NCBI GenBank assembly: GCA_002457515.1
Contig: NTJN01000004.1
Span: forward strand, 1-64,000
Length of the DNA stretch: 64,000 nucleotides
Reading direction: 5' to 3'
Origin: Pelagibacterales bacterium MED-G40
Lineage (GTDB): Bacteria > Pseudomonadota > Alphaproteobacteria > Pelagibacterales > Pelagibacteraceae
Position numbers and translations under genes: made by a program. Shown one piece after another: positions 9,654 through 19,930 of the stretch (within the stretch, counting starts at the first letter, position 1; each line of letters begins with the position of its first letter). The notes under the pieces are model-generated. The model saw only the letters and a list, made by a program, of their open reading frames with translations. It was not told the DNA's origin and made no database searches.

Positions 9654-11486
9654 TTAATCTAGCTCAAACTTTTCTTTATAATCCTCTTCAACATTTTTAA
9701 TTTGTTTTTCTTTATATAAAATATAGTTTTCGCAAACCAAAATATCTAAATTAGTTCCCATAAAACATTTATAAGCATCCTCAATACTACAAACTATTGG
9801 TTCTCCTCTTACGTTAAATGAGGTGTTTACTAAAATGGGACAATTTGTAATTTTATTAAACTCTGCAATTAAATGATGATATCTGGGATTAGTTTCTTTA
9901 TGTACTGTTTGAATTCTTGCAGAATAATCAACGTGGGTAACAGCAGGAATAATTGACCTTATTACATTTAGTTTATCAAAACCGGAAATATTATCTTTTT
10001 CATTTTGTTTTGTTTTTTTATTTTCTTTTATATTCGCAACAAGAGACATATAGGGACTTTCATTCTCTAAGTTAAACCAATTTGAAACCTCTTCACTTAA
10101 AACTGAAGGGGCAAAAGGTCTGAATCCCTCTCTGAATTTAATTTTAAAATTTAATTCTTTCTGCATTTTTTCAGATAAAGGGTTGGCTAAAATTGATCTG
10201 GCTCCTAAAGCTCGAGGGCCAAATTCCATTCTGCCTTGAAACCAGCCTATAATTTTATTTTGACTTAGTTCTTTTGCTAATTTTGGTAAAAGCTCATTAT
10301 CTTCAAGCTTATTATAATTTGCATTTAAATTTTTAAGGTTTTTCTCTATATCGCTATTACTAAAACTCGGACCCAAAAATGAACCTGACATTTCATCTTT
10401 ATAATGATCTCTTTTATTTCCTAACTCCTTAAACCAAAAACTTAGAGCAGCGCCTATAGAACCACCAGCATCTCCAGCGGCAGGTTGAACCCATACATTT
10501 TCAAATATTTTATCATTTAAAATCTTACCATTTGCTACACAGTTTAAAGCTACACCGCCAGCTAGACATAAATTTTTAATGTTAAATTCCTCTGAAAGTG
10601 ACTTAGTAAGTTTAATTATAATTTCCTCGGTAACAGATTGAATAGATGCGGCTATATCCATATGAAATTGTGTCAATTTTTCAGTTTTTGGATTTCTGAC
10701 CGGTTCACCAAATAATTCTGAAAATTTACTGTTTGTCATAGTTAAACCAGTAGCATAATTAAAATACTTCATATTGAGTCTAAAAGAACCGTCATCCTTA
10801 ACATCAATCAAATTTTCTAAAATCAAGTTTTTGTATTTAGGTTTGCCATAAGGCGCCAATCCCATAAGTTTATATTCACCACTATTAACTTTAAAACCAG
10901 TGTAGTATGTAAACGCTGAATATAGTAATCCTAAAGAGTGAGGAAAATAAATTTCTTTTATCATTTCTAGTTTATTTTCTTTGCCCACTGCTACAGTAGT
11001 AGTTGCCCATTCACCTACTCCATCAAGAGTTAAAATAATAGCTTCCTTAAAAGGAGAGGGGAAAAAAGCGCTTGAAGCATGACTGTAGTGATGTTCTGAA
11101 AAAAAAATTTTATCAATATCATTAAAATTTTTATCGTGATTTTTTAACTTGTCAAAAATAAATTTTTTTTGGAATAATTTTTCTCTTAACCATATTGGCA
11201 TTGACATACTAAAAGATTTAAAACCTAACGGAGCAAAAGCCAAATATGTCTCTAAAAGTCTCTCAAATTTTAAAAAGGGTTTTTCAAAAAAGACTATATG
11301 ATCAATTTCACTCAATTTTAAATTACCTTCAGAAAGAACATATTCTACTGCTTTAGCAGGATATTGTGAGTCATGTTTCTTTCTTGAAAACCTCTCCTCT
11401 TGAGCGGCAGCAACAATTTTTCCATCAATAACTAAAGCTGCTGCACTATCGTGATAAAAAGCTGAAATTCCTAATATTGAAGTCAT
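9654..11486 (-). CDS. Carbamoyltransferase, NodU/CmcH/SxtI family
   Basis: ILGISAFYHDSAAALVIDGKIVAAAQEERFSRKKHD; EHHYSHASSAFFPSPF; LAGGVALNCVANGKI; GRMEFGPRALGARSILANP. Confidence 0.95.
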   Translation of the reverse strand: MTSILGISAFYHDSAAALVIDGKIVAAAQEERFSRKKHDSQYPAKAVEYVLSEGNLKLSEIDHIVFFEKPFLKFERLLETYLAFAPLGFKSFSMSMPIWLREKLFQKKFIFDKLKNHDKNFNDIDKIFFSEHHYSHASSAFFPSPFKEAIILTLDGVGEWATTTVAVGKENKLEMIKEIYFPHSLGLLYSAFTYYTGFKVNSGEYKLMGLAPYGKPKYKNLILENLIDVKDDGSFRLNMKYFNYATGLTMTNSKFSELFGEPVRNPKTEKLTQFHMDIAASIQSVTEEIIIKLTKSLSEEFNIKNLCLAGGVALNCVANGKILNDKIFENVWVQPAAGDAGGSIGAALSFWFKELGNKRDHYKDEMSGSFLGPSFSNSDIEKNLKNLNANYNKLEDNELLPKLAKELSQNKIIGWFQGRMEFGPRALGARSILANPLSEKMQKELNFKIKFREGFRPFAPSVLSEEVSNWFNLENESPYMSLVANIKENKKTKQNEKDNISGFDKLNVIRSIIPAVTHVDYSARIQTVHKETNPRYHHLIAEFNKITNCPILVNTSFNVRGEPIVCSIEDAYKCFMGTNLDILVCENYILYKEKQIKNVEEDYKEKFELD

Positions 11487-11504
11487 ATTATTTATAATAC
11501 TAAC

Positions 11505-12422
11505 CTAATCTTTTTTTTGACCTAAAAAAATATATAGCCCGCCTTCATCACCCTGTCTATTAAAAATCATAGATATTTGAGCGAGTAATCTCTCAAATTT
11601 GGTCCCTTCGTTTCCTTTATTAAAAAGTTTTGAAACATCTTGGTTTTCATCAGAACTTTGAAAAAAATCACAACTAGGAAAAGAGTTATAAAACTCTATT
11701 TTGTTAGTCTTAAAATTTTTAATAACTTCATCAAAAGTATGGGATCTCTCAACTGGATGTGTGTATTGATCTTTAATCCATGCATCAATTTTTTTTGAAG
11801 ATTTTGAGTCAGTTTTTCTTAAAACTGGGTCAAAAATCATTAAATATTTTTTTCCAAAAACTTTAAAGAGATACTTTCTTATAAAAGTTCTTAATCTTCC
11901 ATACTTGTTATATAAACCTACTAATAAAATTCCGTCTTTTTTTAAAGATTTGGTAATTTTTTTCATGGCGTCAAAGGTATCTTTAGTGTGATGTAAAACG
12001 CCGTTGCATAAAATAATATCAAAATAATTTTCTGAAAAATGATCATCAAAAATATCACCACAAACAAAATTAACATTTTTAATTTCATTTTTTTTTGCAA
12101 AGTCTAAACCAGCTTTTAAAGATGTTAAATTTGCATCAAATGCAACTAATTCATTATTATTTCCGATACTTAAATAGTTTGAAAGTTGACAAGTTCCAGC
12201 ACCCACCTCTAAAATTTTTTTATTATATCCTATAAATTTTTTCAGACTCGATGTAAAAAGATTTTCATCACCTTTTTTAAGTATAGTCAATTTATTATCA
12301 GATATCTCATAATTTGGAAAAGGGTCATCATGATAAAAAGTTATGACTTTTCCAGTTACTTTATCTGAGTAATTAAAAACTTTTATACCATCCTGGATAG
12401 TATAATTATTTTTTTTAAACAT
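11505..12422 (-). CDS. Class I SAM-dependent methyltransferase
   Basis: ILEVGAGTCQLSNYL; CNGVLHHTKDTFDAMKKITKSLKKDGILLVG. Confidence 0.88.
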   Translation of the reverse strand: MFKKNNYTIQDGIKVFNYSDKVTGKVITFYHDDPFPNYEISDNKLTILKKGDENLFTSSLKKFIGYNKKILEVGAGTCQLSNYLSIGNNNELVAFDANLTSLKAGLDFAKKNEIKNVNFVCGDIFDDHFSENYFDIILCNGVLHHTKDTFDAMKKITKSLKKDGILLVGLYNKYGRLRTFIRKYLFKVFGKKYLMIFDPVLRKTDSKSSKKIDAWIKDQYTHPVERSHTFDEVIKNFKTNKIEFYNSFPSCDFFQSSDENQDVSKLFNKGNEGTKFERLLAQISMIFNRQGDEGGLYIFLGQKKD

Positions 12423-12429
12423 TTGATTA

Positions 12430-12582
12430 TTAAAATATTGCGTAAATAAACGGAGCTACTGTAGACCCTTGGCTCATAATTATTAAAAATCCGAAAATTC
12501 CAAGTATTAAGAATATTGGATAAAGCCACCATTTTTTTCTGTATCTTAAAAAAACTAAAAATTCTTTTAAAAAATTTATCAT
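12430..12582 (-). CDS. DUF5989 / SxtK-like small membrane protein (50 aa)
   Basis: Not in the supplied track (<60 aa). Minus-strand translation MINFLKEFLVFLRYRKKWWLYPIFLILGIFGFLIIMSQGSTVAPFIYAIF*; start overlaps the stop of the SxtJ-like gene (TAATG). Confidence 0.8.
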   Translation of the reverse strand: MINFLKEFLVFLRYRKKWWLYPIFLILGIFGFLIIMSQGSTVAPFIYAIF

Positions 12583-12959
12583 TAAAATTGATTTTTCATC
12601 GGTCCGATGTCTTTTTCTCTTTTAATCCAATAAGATTTCTTGTCTAATAGCTTAGTGCCTAATAGATCTTTGCCAAAAATTCTCAATAAAAGACCAATTG
12701 GTGTGATTACAATAAAATAAATAATTGACAATACCAAAGGAGCAATTACTTTACCAAGCAACTCTCCAAATTTTATCCAAATTTTCTTAAACGGATTTAA
12801 AATTTTAGAATCCAAAAGACCTAGAACTAAAAAAATTGCTCCTATCAAAAGTGACCATATTCTAAGGTTACCACCATTTAATATTGGCCACAGTGCTATC
12901 AAAAGAAAAACAATAAAGAAAAGTATTCCAAAACCTTTATTGTTATTTTTTTTATTCAT
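12582..12959 (-). CDS. SxtJ-family membrane protein
   Basis: 125 aa, multi-TM, located with a DUF5989-like gene and a carbamoyltransferase as in known sxtI/J/K-type neighbourhoods. Confidence 0.75.
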   Translation of the reverse strand: MNKKNNNKGFGILFFIVFLLIALWPILNGGNLRIWSLLIGAIFLVLGLLDSKILNPFKKIWIKFGELLGKVIAPLVLSIIYFIVITPIGLLLRIFGKDLLGTKLLDKKSYWIKREKDIGPMKNQF

Positions 12960-12967
12960 TACTTAAA

Positions 12968-14749
12968 CTAATTAAATCCCTTTTGAACTTTCATATCCTC
13001 TCTTTTAATGCCGGCTACCTTAACTGGTTTTTTCATTGCATCTCTTCTGAATGGATCTCCCAACTCTTGATTTAAAATAATTTCTATAAAAGTAGTAATC
13101 CCTTTTTTTTGATCTTCACAGGATTGTTTTATTGCTTTTGTTGTTTCTTCCATTGTCTTTACAGTAATACCTTTTAATCCACATGCGTTAGCTACTTTTG
13201 CATAACTTAATTCTGGATCTAATTCTGTTCCGACAAAATTGTCATCGAACCATAATATAGAATTTCTTTTTTCTGCTCCCCATTGATAGTTTCTAAAAAT
13301 CACCATTGAGATAGCTGGCCATTCTTTTCGAGCGCATGAGCTCATCTCATTCATGCTAATTCCAAAAGCTCCATCTCCTGCAAAGCCTATTACGGGAGTA
13401 TTCGGGCAACCAATTTTTGCACCAAGTATTGATGGAAATCCATATCCACAGGGACCGAATAGACCAGGTGCAAGATATTTTCTCCCTTTTTCAAAAGTTG
13501 GGTATGCATTACCTATTGCACAATTATTTCCAATATCACTAGATATAATTACTTCGTTTGGCATGCCAGCTTGTATAGCTCTCCATGCTTGTCTTGGTGA
13601 CATTCTATCTTTATCTCTTTCTCTTGCTTCTTTATTCCAAACCGTGCCTGGATCATCGTCCTCATGGTCTAAACTAGATAGTTTTTGTAACCACGCTGAT
13701 TTAGTTTGATGGATTAAATCTTTTCTTTTTTTTCTATCTGCATCTCCTGCTTTGGGAGAAAGTTTATTTAATAACTGCTGAGCTACAAGTTTTGCGTCTC
13801 CACAAATACCAACAGTTACTTTTTTTGTTAAACCAATTCTATCAGAGTTCATATCAACTTGAATTATTTTTGCATTCTTGGGCCAATAATCAATTCCATA
13901 TCCAGGTAAGGTAGAAAAAGGATTTAATCTTGTGCCAAGAGCTAAAACCACATCAGCTTTTGATATTAATTCCATTCCTGCTTTTGAACCGTTGTAACCT
14001 AAAGGCCCGACAGCTAAAGGATGGCTGCCTGGAAAGCTGTCATTATGTTGGTAACCTGAACATACTGGCGAGTCTAATTTTTCAGCTAACTTTACGCAAT
14101 CATTAATTGCTCCACCTATAACTACTCCAGCGCCTGATAAAATAACTGGAAATTTTGCATCAGATAATAATTTTGCTGCTTTGTTGATTGCTTCAATCCC
14201 TCCAGCTTGTCTCTCTAATCTAACAATTGGTGGTAAATCTATATCGATAACATGAGTCCAGTAATCTCTTGGTACGTTAATTTGTGCTGGAGCAGAACCT
14301 CTAATTGCTTTTTCTATAACGCGATTTAATACTTCTGCCATTCTAGAAGGGTCCCTTACCTCTTCTTGATAACAAACCATATCTTTAAATAAATTCATTT
14401 GCTCCACTTCTTGAAAACCACCTTGACCCATTGTTTTATTTGCTGCCTGAGGTGTTACTAAAAGTAATGGAGTGTGATTCCAATAAGCTGTTTTGATGGG
14501 TGTGACTAAACCGGTAATCCCTGGACCATTTTGAGCAATTACCATAGACATTTTTCCTGTTGCTCTCGTATAGCCGTCTGCGATTAATCCACCATTAGTT
14601 TCATGAGCAACATCCCAAAATGTAATTCCAGCTTCAGGAAAGATATCAGAGATAGGCATGAAAGCGGATCCAATTATTCCAAAAGCATGTTCAATACCAT
14701 GCATTTGTAAAACTTTTACAAAAGCTTCTTCTGTTGTCATTTTTGCCAT
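12968..14749 (-). CDS. xsc: Sulfoacetaldehyde acetyltransferase (ThDP enzyme)
   Basis: ThDP-enzyme architecture; Xsc-like MTTEEAFVKVLQMHGIEHAFGIIGSAFMPISDIFPEAGITFWDVAHETNGGLIADGYTRATG and SYAKVANACGLKG; next to suyAB. Confidence 0.88.
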   Translation of the reverse strand: MAKMTTEEAFVKVLQMHGIEHAFGIIGSAFMPISDIFPEAGITFWDVAHETNGGLIADGYTRATGKMSMVIAQNGPGITGLVTPIKTAYWNHTPLLLVTPQAANKTMGQGGFQEVEQMNLFKDMVCYQEEVRDPSRMAEVLNRVIEKAIRGSAPAQINVPRDYWTHVIDIDLPPIVRLERQAGGIEAINKAAKLLSDAKFPVILSGAGVVIGGAINDCVKLAEKLDSPVCSGYQHNDSFPGSHPLAVGPLGYNGSKAGMELISKADVVLALGTRLNPFSTLPGYGIDYWPKNAKIIQVDMNSDRIGLTKKVTVGICGDAKLVAQQLLNKLSPKAGDADRKKRKDLIHQTKSAWLQKLSSLDHEDDDPGTVWNKEARERDKDRMSPRQAWRAIQAGMPNEVIISSDIGNNCAIGNAYPTFEKGRKYLAPGLFGPCGYGFPSILGAKIGCPNTPVIGFAGDGAFGISMNEMSSCARKEWPAISMVIFRNYQWGAEKRNSILWFDDNFVGTELDPELSYAKVANACGLKGITVKTMEETTKAIKQSCEDQKKGITTFIEIILNQELGDPFRRDAMKKPVKVAGIKREDMKVQKGFN

Positions 14750-14820
14750 AGCGATCCTTAAAATAGTTTAAAACACTCTTTAAATATATCAAAATTTAGT
14801 CTATATCCATTAAATATTTT

Positions 14821-15108
14821 ATGTCACAGCCAGACCTAATTATCCACGATGAAAAAGATAACGTTGGAGTAGTAGTTATAGAAAAGACTAAAAAAGGGCA
14901 AGAATGCTCTGCTTGGATTATGGAAAATGACAAATCAATCAAAGTTAGCTCAACCAACGAAGTTCCTTTGGGTCACAAAATTGCACTTAAAGATCTTAAA
15001 GAAGGAGATACAATATTAAAATATGGTCATGATATTGGTAAAGTTGTTAAATCTATTAAAAAAGGTGATCATGTTCATGTTCATAATGTAAAAACAAAAA
15101 AATGGTAA
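14821..15108 (+). CDS. suyA: (2R)-sulfolactate sulfo-lyase subunit alpha (UxaA/SAF domain)
   Basis: 95-aa SAF-domain protein with [24 protein letters not shown]; immediately followed by the large altronate-dehydratase-like subunit; next to xsc. Confidence 0.82.
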   Translation: MSQPDLIIHDEKDNVGVVVIEKTKKGQECSAWIMENDKSIKVSSTNEVPLGHKIALKDLKEGDTILKYGHDIGKVVKSIKKGDHVHVHNVKTKKW

Positions 15109-15112
15109 TATA

Positions 15113-16279
15113 ATGGAAATTCCAAAAAGTTTTTTAGGTTATAAAAGAGAAAATGGTCGAGCTGGAACGAGAAACCACGTCATAATTTTGCCAGTAGATG
15201 ATATTTCAAACGCATGCGCAGAAGCTGTTGCAAATAACATTAAGGGAACTATTGCTCTTCCCCACTCATATGGAAGATTGCAATTTGGTGCAGATCTTGA
15301 ATTACATTTTAGAACAATGATAGGAACGGGAAAAAACCCTAATGTGGCAGCAGTTATAGTTATTGGTATTGAACCTAAGTGGACAAAAAAAATAGTTGAT
15401 GAAATAGCAAAGACAGGAAAGCCTGTTGAAGGATTTCATATCGAGCGAACTGGAGATATTGGTACAATCATGAAGGCTTCAAAAAAAGCTCAAGAGTTTT
15501 CTCAATGGGCCTCTGAAAAACAAAGAGAAGAATGTCCATTAAGTGACTTATGGATATCAGTTAAATGTGGAGAGTCTGACACTACTTCAGGACTGGCTTC
15601 AAATCCTACAGTAGGAAATTTGATGGAGAAATTAGAACCTTTCGGTGTTCATTTATGTTTTGGAGAAACTTCAGAATTGACTGGTGCAGAAACTGTTTGT
15701 GCTGCTAGAGGAGCAACCCAAGAGGCAAAAGAAAAATTTATGAAAACATGGAATTCATATAATGATTTCATTTTGAAGGAAGCAACTGATGATCTTTCTG
15801 AAAGCCAACCAACTGCGGGAAATATAGCGGGAGGATTAACTACTATAGAGGAAAAGGCATTTGGAAATTTTCAAAAAATTGGAAACTTGAAATTTATAGA
15901 TGTTTTAGAGCCAGCAGAAGAACCAAAAAAAGGTAAAGGTTTATATTTTATGGATACTTCTTCAGCAGCAGCAGAATGCGTAACTTTGCAAGCAGCGGGT
16001 GGTTTTAATATACATTTGTTTCCAACAGGACAAGGCAATATTATTGGAAATCCAATTGAACCAGTCGTTAAACTTACAGCCAACCCTTTGACAGCAAAAT
16101 TAATGAAAGAACATGTAGACTGTGATGTTTCAAAAATTTTATCCAGAGAAATGAATTTATCTCAAGCAGGCGATGAATTAATTAAAACGATGTTAAAAGT
16201 TGCTAATGGAAGACTTACTTGTGCTGAAGCGCTTGGTCACAAAGAATTTGTAATGACCAAACTTTACAGAAGTGCTTAA
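15113..16279 (+). CDS. suyB: (2R)-sulfolactate sulfo-lyase subunit beta (UxaA-family large subunit)
   Basis: [58 protein letters not shown]; sulfonate neighbourhood. Confidence 0.83.
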   Translation: MEIPKSFLGYKRENGRAGTRNHVIILPVDDISNACAEAVANNIKGTIALPHSYGRLQFGADLELHFRTMIGTGKNPNVAAVIVIGIEPKWTKKIVDEIAKTGKPVEGFHIERTGDIGTIMKASKKAQEFSQWASEKQREECPLSDLWISVKCGESDTTSGLASNPTVGNLMEKLEPFGVHLCFGETSELTGAETVCAARGATQEAKEKFMKTWNSYNDFILKEATDDLSESQPTAGNIAGGLTTIEEKAFGNFQKIGNLKFIDVLEPAEEPKKGKGLYFMDTSSAAAECVTLQAAGGFNIHLFPTGQGNIIGNPIEPVVKLTANPLTAKLMKEHVDCDVSKILSREMNLSQAGDELIKTMLKVANGRLTCAEALGHKEFVMTKLYRSA

Positions 16280-16283
16280 AAAA

Positions 16284-17414
16284 CTATTTTTCTGGAAATT
16301 TTATCTCTTCTTTTTTTGTTTTATTCTTATTTCTGAAATCACTTAAAAGTTTCTTAATTACGGGGCTTAAAAATTTTCTCATCAAAGCAGCAAAAGCTCC
16401 TAAAAATATTGCTAATAGTATTGCAAAAGCACCATATAACATTGGAGACTCTGTAGAAAATTTTAACGTGAATTCAGCAAAAAAATTAAGATCAGTATTT
16501 AAAACTTCTTTGCCAATAAAATCATTTTCTTTTTCTTTAAAAAAAGAGTCGTACGCAATAGCTATAGCTACTGCACACAATAGTAACGCAAACAAAGTTT
16601 TTAAGTGAGAACTATCCAAATATTGGCCTAGCTTTTGTCCTATTTGAACTCCTAAAATTGAACCAAGTATTAAAGGAATCACTAAAGTTAAGTCTATAGA
16701 ACCATAATTAAAAGCGTGAAGTATAGTAACGATCGCGCTTATAAAAACTGTAACAAATAAAGACGTTCCCGGTATTAATTTAACTGGCATTCCAACTATA
16801 TAAATCATAGCTGGAACCATAAGAAAAGCTCCACCAATACCCATCATTGCTGCAACAAATCCTACGACTAATCCTAATAAAATTGGTGTCATAGCGCTCT
16901 CGTATAATTTTGATTTAGGAAATCGCATTCTAAATGGAAGTCCTTGAAGCCAATTATGATCATGTAACTTTTTCTTAATAATTATTTTTTTTCTAGCTTG
17001 GTCTACTTCCTTTACTCCTTCAATAATCATCAAAGTTCCAACTATTGCCAATAAATACATGTAAAGAAGAGAAATAATTAAGCTTATTTTCCCAATTTCT
17101 GAAAAATATGTAAATGTGGTAATTCCTATAAGTGTTCCAACAACACCTCCGCTTACTATTAATAATCCCATTTTATAGTCTAAAGTATTTTTATACCAGT
17201 GCGTTAGAGAACCAGAAACAGAAGTGGCTAAAATATTATTTACTTCATTTGGTACCGCATAAACTGGAGGAATACCCATAAATATTAAAAATGGGGTCAT
17301 TAAAAAACCACCTCCAACACCAAATAATCCGGATAAAATACCTACCGATAAACTCAAAAAAAGTAATAAAAAAATATCTACATTGACTTGGGCTATAGGT
17401 AGATAAATGTCCAT
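16284..17414 (-). CDS. TauE/SafE-family exporter (probable sulfite/organosulfonate exporter)
   Basis: Two TauE repeats: SVGILSGLFGVGGGFLMTPFLIFMGIPP and GFVAAMMGIGGAFLMVPAMIY. Confidence 0.88.
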   Translation of the reverse strand: MDIYLPIAQVNVDIFLLLFLSLSVGILSGLFGVGGGFLMTPFLIFMGIPPVYAVPNEVNNILATSVSGSLTHWYKNTLDYKMGLLIVSGGVVGTLIGITTFTYFSEIGKISLIISLLYMYLLAIVGTLMIIEGVKEVDQARKKIIIKKKLHDHNWLQGLPFRMRFPKSKLYESAMTPILLGLVVGFVAAMMGIGGAFLMVPAMIYIVGMPVKLIPGTSLFVTVFISAIVTILHAFNYGSIDLTLVIPLILGSILGVQIGQKLGQYLDSSHLKTLFALLLCAVAIAIAYDSFFKEKENDFIGKEVLNTDLNFFAEFTLKFSTESPMLYGAFAILLAIFLGAFAALMRKFLSPVIKKLLSDFRNKNKTKKEEIKFPEK

Positions 17415-17498
17415 TATACTCCTAAGTATGCTTCAAATATTACTATGTCAATGAATAGAAAAGCCCTTAAAGTTTAAGGTTTATCAAAGATAATTAGT

Positions 17499-17744
17499 TT
17501 AAAAAAACTTTATGAAGGTTCCAGTGAGAATCACCGCCCAAAAGGCTGATAGTCCAAGTTGTAGAAACAATTTAATATTAAAGAAATTAGATAATTTAGT
17601 TTTTAATTTTTGATTTAAATTAATCGAAATCATAAATTTATTTAACATATGATTTTTATTTCTCAAAAAATTATATTTTGACAACTTGACGCACCTAATA
17701 GATTGTTGCTCCGAAAACCTTAATGTCATCGTCTTCCACTCCAA
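17499..17744 (-). CDS. Hypothetical small protein with C-terminal TM; probable real start is internal (MLNKFMISIN...)
   Basis: The 5' part of the track ORF overlaps the 17695 gene; the remaining ~49 aa ends LFLQLGLSAFWAVILTGTFIKFF, a plausible TM helix. Confidence 0.35.
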   Translation of the reverse strand: MEWKTMTLRFSEQQSIRCVKLSKYNFLRNKNHMLNKFMISINLNQKLKTKLSNFFNIKLFLQLGLSAFWAVILTGTFIKFF

Positions 17745-18045
17745 GTACTAGACGACCTAGAAATTCACCTTTTACCTCTTTGCTAGTTTGCTTTATCAGT
17801 ACAGTTACATTTTGACCCCTTCTTAAACATCCGAAAGGTTTAAATTCTTCGGTCAAACTAGTAAGTAATTTATTGTTTGCCCATTGTTTTCCTAGCTCCA
17901 CCTCATTAGCGCCAAATAGCATTTGAGTTGAAAAATCTTTAGTAAAACTTCCATAATCCTTCATATTAGACGCTTTAATAAGATTTTCCCAAATAGGCTT
18001 GGCTATAGAAAAGATTTCGTCATCTGTTTTTTCTGAGATATTCAT
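17695..18045 (-). CDS. Hypothetical protein downstream of aprA
   Basis: 116 aa ORF in tight co-orientation with aprBA; no family recognised. Confidence 0.7.
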   Translation of the reverse strand: MNISEKTDDEIFSIAKPIWENLIKASNMKDYGSFTKDFSTQMLFGANEVELGKQWANNKLLTSLTEEFKPFGCLRRGQNVTVLIKQTSKEVKGEFLGRLVLGVEDDDIKVFGATIY

Positions 18046-18070
18046 TTATTTCTTGGTAAATTAAAAGATT

Positions 18071-19930
18071 TTAGGAGGCTTTCTTTTCCTTCTTGTCGTC
18101 TACAATATGATAAACTGGTACCTTCTCCATTGTAAATTTTTTAGTTTTAGGATCTCTTCTAGAAACCGTTAAACAATGCCAATTTTCATCATCTAGTTTT
18201 AAATAATCTCCTCTGTAATAATATCCAGGCCACCTTGTTTCTTTTCTAAACTTAGTATGCTCAGTTACACATTGAGAAGTAATTGTTCTATGTTTAAGTT
18301 CCCAGGCTCTCATTAACTGGTGATAGTCTTCTGCTCCAACGTTTTCTAGATCTTCTTCTAACCATTTTAATAGTTCTAATCCTCTATTAAGCATATTGTC
18401 GTTAGTCATATAGTTGGTAGCTATACCTCCTACGTATTCATCCATTATTCTTTGGAGTCTTTGCAACCCTTGTATTGGTGAAATATAACTTGGAGAAACT
18501 GTACCACCTGTTATTTCGTTTCTTCCGACTGTATAATTCTCTAACGGTTTATAAATAACTTCTTTTAAATCTTCGCATTGTTTATCAGTAACTTTTATTC
18601 CTTCAGCTTTTTTATCCTCAATATACTTCACTGCAGCTTTTGCAGCTAAACGTCCTTCGGTAAAAGACCCAGATGAAAATTTATGTGCACTCCCTCCAAC
18701 AGTGTCACCTGCACCAAAAAGACCTTCTACTGTAAGCATTCTATTATAACCCCAAAAGTATTCTGGAGGCGAAAGATCTTCCGGACCACTTACCCAAGCT
18801 CCTGAGCAAGTAGCGTGTGAACCCATAACATAAGGTTCTGAGGTAGTTAGTTCAGGATTGGTATATTTCGGATCTATATTTTGGGACGCCCACACTACAG
18901 CTTGACCAACTGTCATACCTAAAAAATTTTCCCAACCAACTGTTTCTAAGTGTGGATCTTGAAATGCTTCTTTCGTTACCATGTGAATTGGTCCACCTCC
19001 TGCCATAACTTCTTGAATAAAAGCGTGATTTCTTAAACATGTTGGTGTTGGATGATGGTCAATATATTCTCCTACCATCTCCTTTGTATGGTCATACCAT
19101 TTCTTTTCGTAATTTTCTCCATTTGCATTCTGAGTATAGGTTTTTAAATGTAAAAAATACGCACCTACTGGACCATAGCCATCTTTAAATCTACATAAGA
19201 CAATTCTATTTTCCATTTGAGTCATTTTTGCTCCAACTGATATTGGTAAAGCATAAGCAGATCCATTGCTCCAAGGAGCGTACCAGGTTCTACCCATACC
19301 TTCTCCAACAGCTCTAGGTTTAAAAATATGAGATGCGCCTCCCGCAGAAACAATCACAGTTTTTGCTCTAAAAACATAATAATCCCCAGTTCTCATGTTA
19401 AATCCAACCGCGCCACCAATTCTATTTTCTTTTTCATCGTCCATTAAAAGATGAGTAACCATTATTCTATTGTAAATTTTATCAGCTGATTTCTTCGCAG
19501 CCTCAGCTACTATTGGTTTATAGCTTTCGCCATGTATCATGATTTGCCATTTACCTTCTCGTAAATATCGACCTGTTTTTTCATTCTTCATCATTGGTAA
19601 ACCCCACTCATCGAACATATGTACAGTTGAGTCCACATGTCTCGCCATATCATAACCAAGATCTTCTCTAACCATACCCATTAAATCATTTCTTGCGTAC
19701 CTTACATGATCCTCTGGTTGATTTTCATTCCATTGCATTCCCATGTAACAATTAATTGCGTAAAGACCTTGAGCGACAGCACCGCTTCGATCAATATTAG
19801 CCTTTTCGACACAAACTATTTTTAAATTTCTGCCCCAGTGTCTTGCCTCAAAAGTTGCTCCAGTGCCGGCCATACCTCCGCCTACAACTAAAATATCACA
19901 ATCCTCATAATGAGTTTTATGTTTTGGCAT
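18071..19930 (-). CDS. aprA: Adenylylsulfate reductase subunit alpha
   Basis: DILVVGGGMAGTGATFEARHW; CVEKANIDRSGAVAQGLYAINCYMG; SSGSFTEGRLAAKAAVKYI. Confidence 0.96.
   Translation of the reverse strand: MPKHKTHYEDCDILVVGGGMAGTGATFEARHWGRNLKIVCVEKANIDRSGAVAQGLYAINCYMGMQWNENQPEDHVRYARNDLMGMVREDLGYDMARHVDSTVHMFDEWGLPMMKNEKTGRYLREGKWQIMIHGESYKPIVAEAAKKSADKIYNRIMVTHLLMDDEKENRIGGAVGFNMRTGDYYVFRAKTVIVSAGGASHIFKPRAVGEGMGRTWYAPWSNGSAYALPISVGAKMTQMENRIVLCRFKDGYGPVGAYFLHLKTYTQNANGENYEKKWYDHTKEMVGEYIDHHPTPTCLRNHAFIQEVMAGGGPIHMVTKEAFQDPHLETVGWENFLGMTVGQAVVWASQNIDPKYTNPELTTSEPYVMGSHATCSGAWVSGPEDLSPPEYFWGYNRMLTVEGLFGAGDTVGGSAHKFSSGSFTEGRLAAKAAVKYIEDKKAEGIKVTDKQCEDLKEVIYKPLENYTVGRNEITGGTVSPSYISPIQGLQRLQRIMDEYVGGIATNYMTNDNMLNRGLELLKWLEEDLENVGAEDYHQLMRAWELKHRTITSQCVTEHTKFRKETRWPGYYYRGDYLKLDDENWHCLTVSRRDPKTKKFTMEKVPVYHIVDDKKEKKAS

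Noticed and set aside
9654-12959. A saxitoxin biosynthesis locus
   Set aside because: Only the carbamoyltransferase/SxtJ/SxtK-like genes are present; the polyketide-synthase-like starter and amidinotransferase genes are absent.
13353-13709. 118-aa plus-strand ORF opposite xsc
   Set aside because: Antisense shadow of a strongly supported ThDP enzyme gene.
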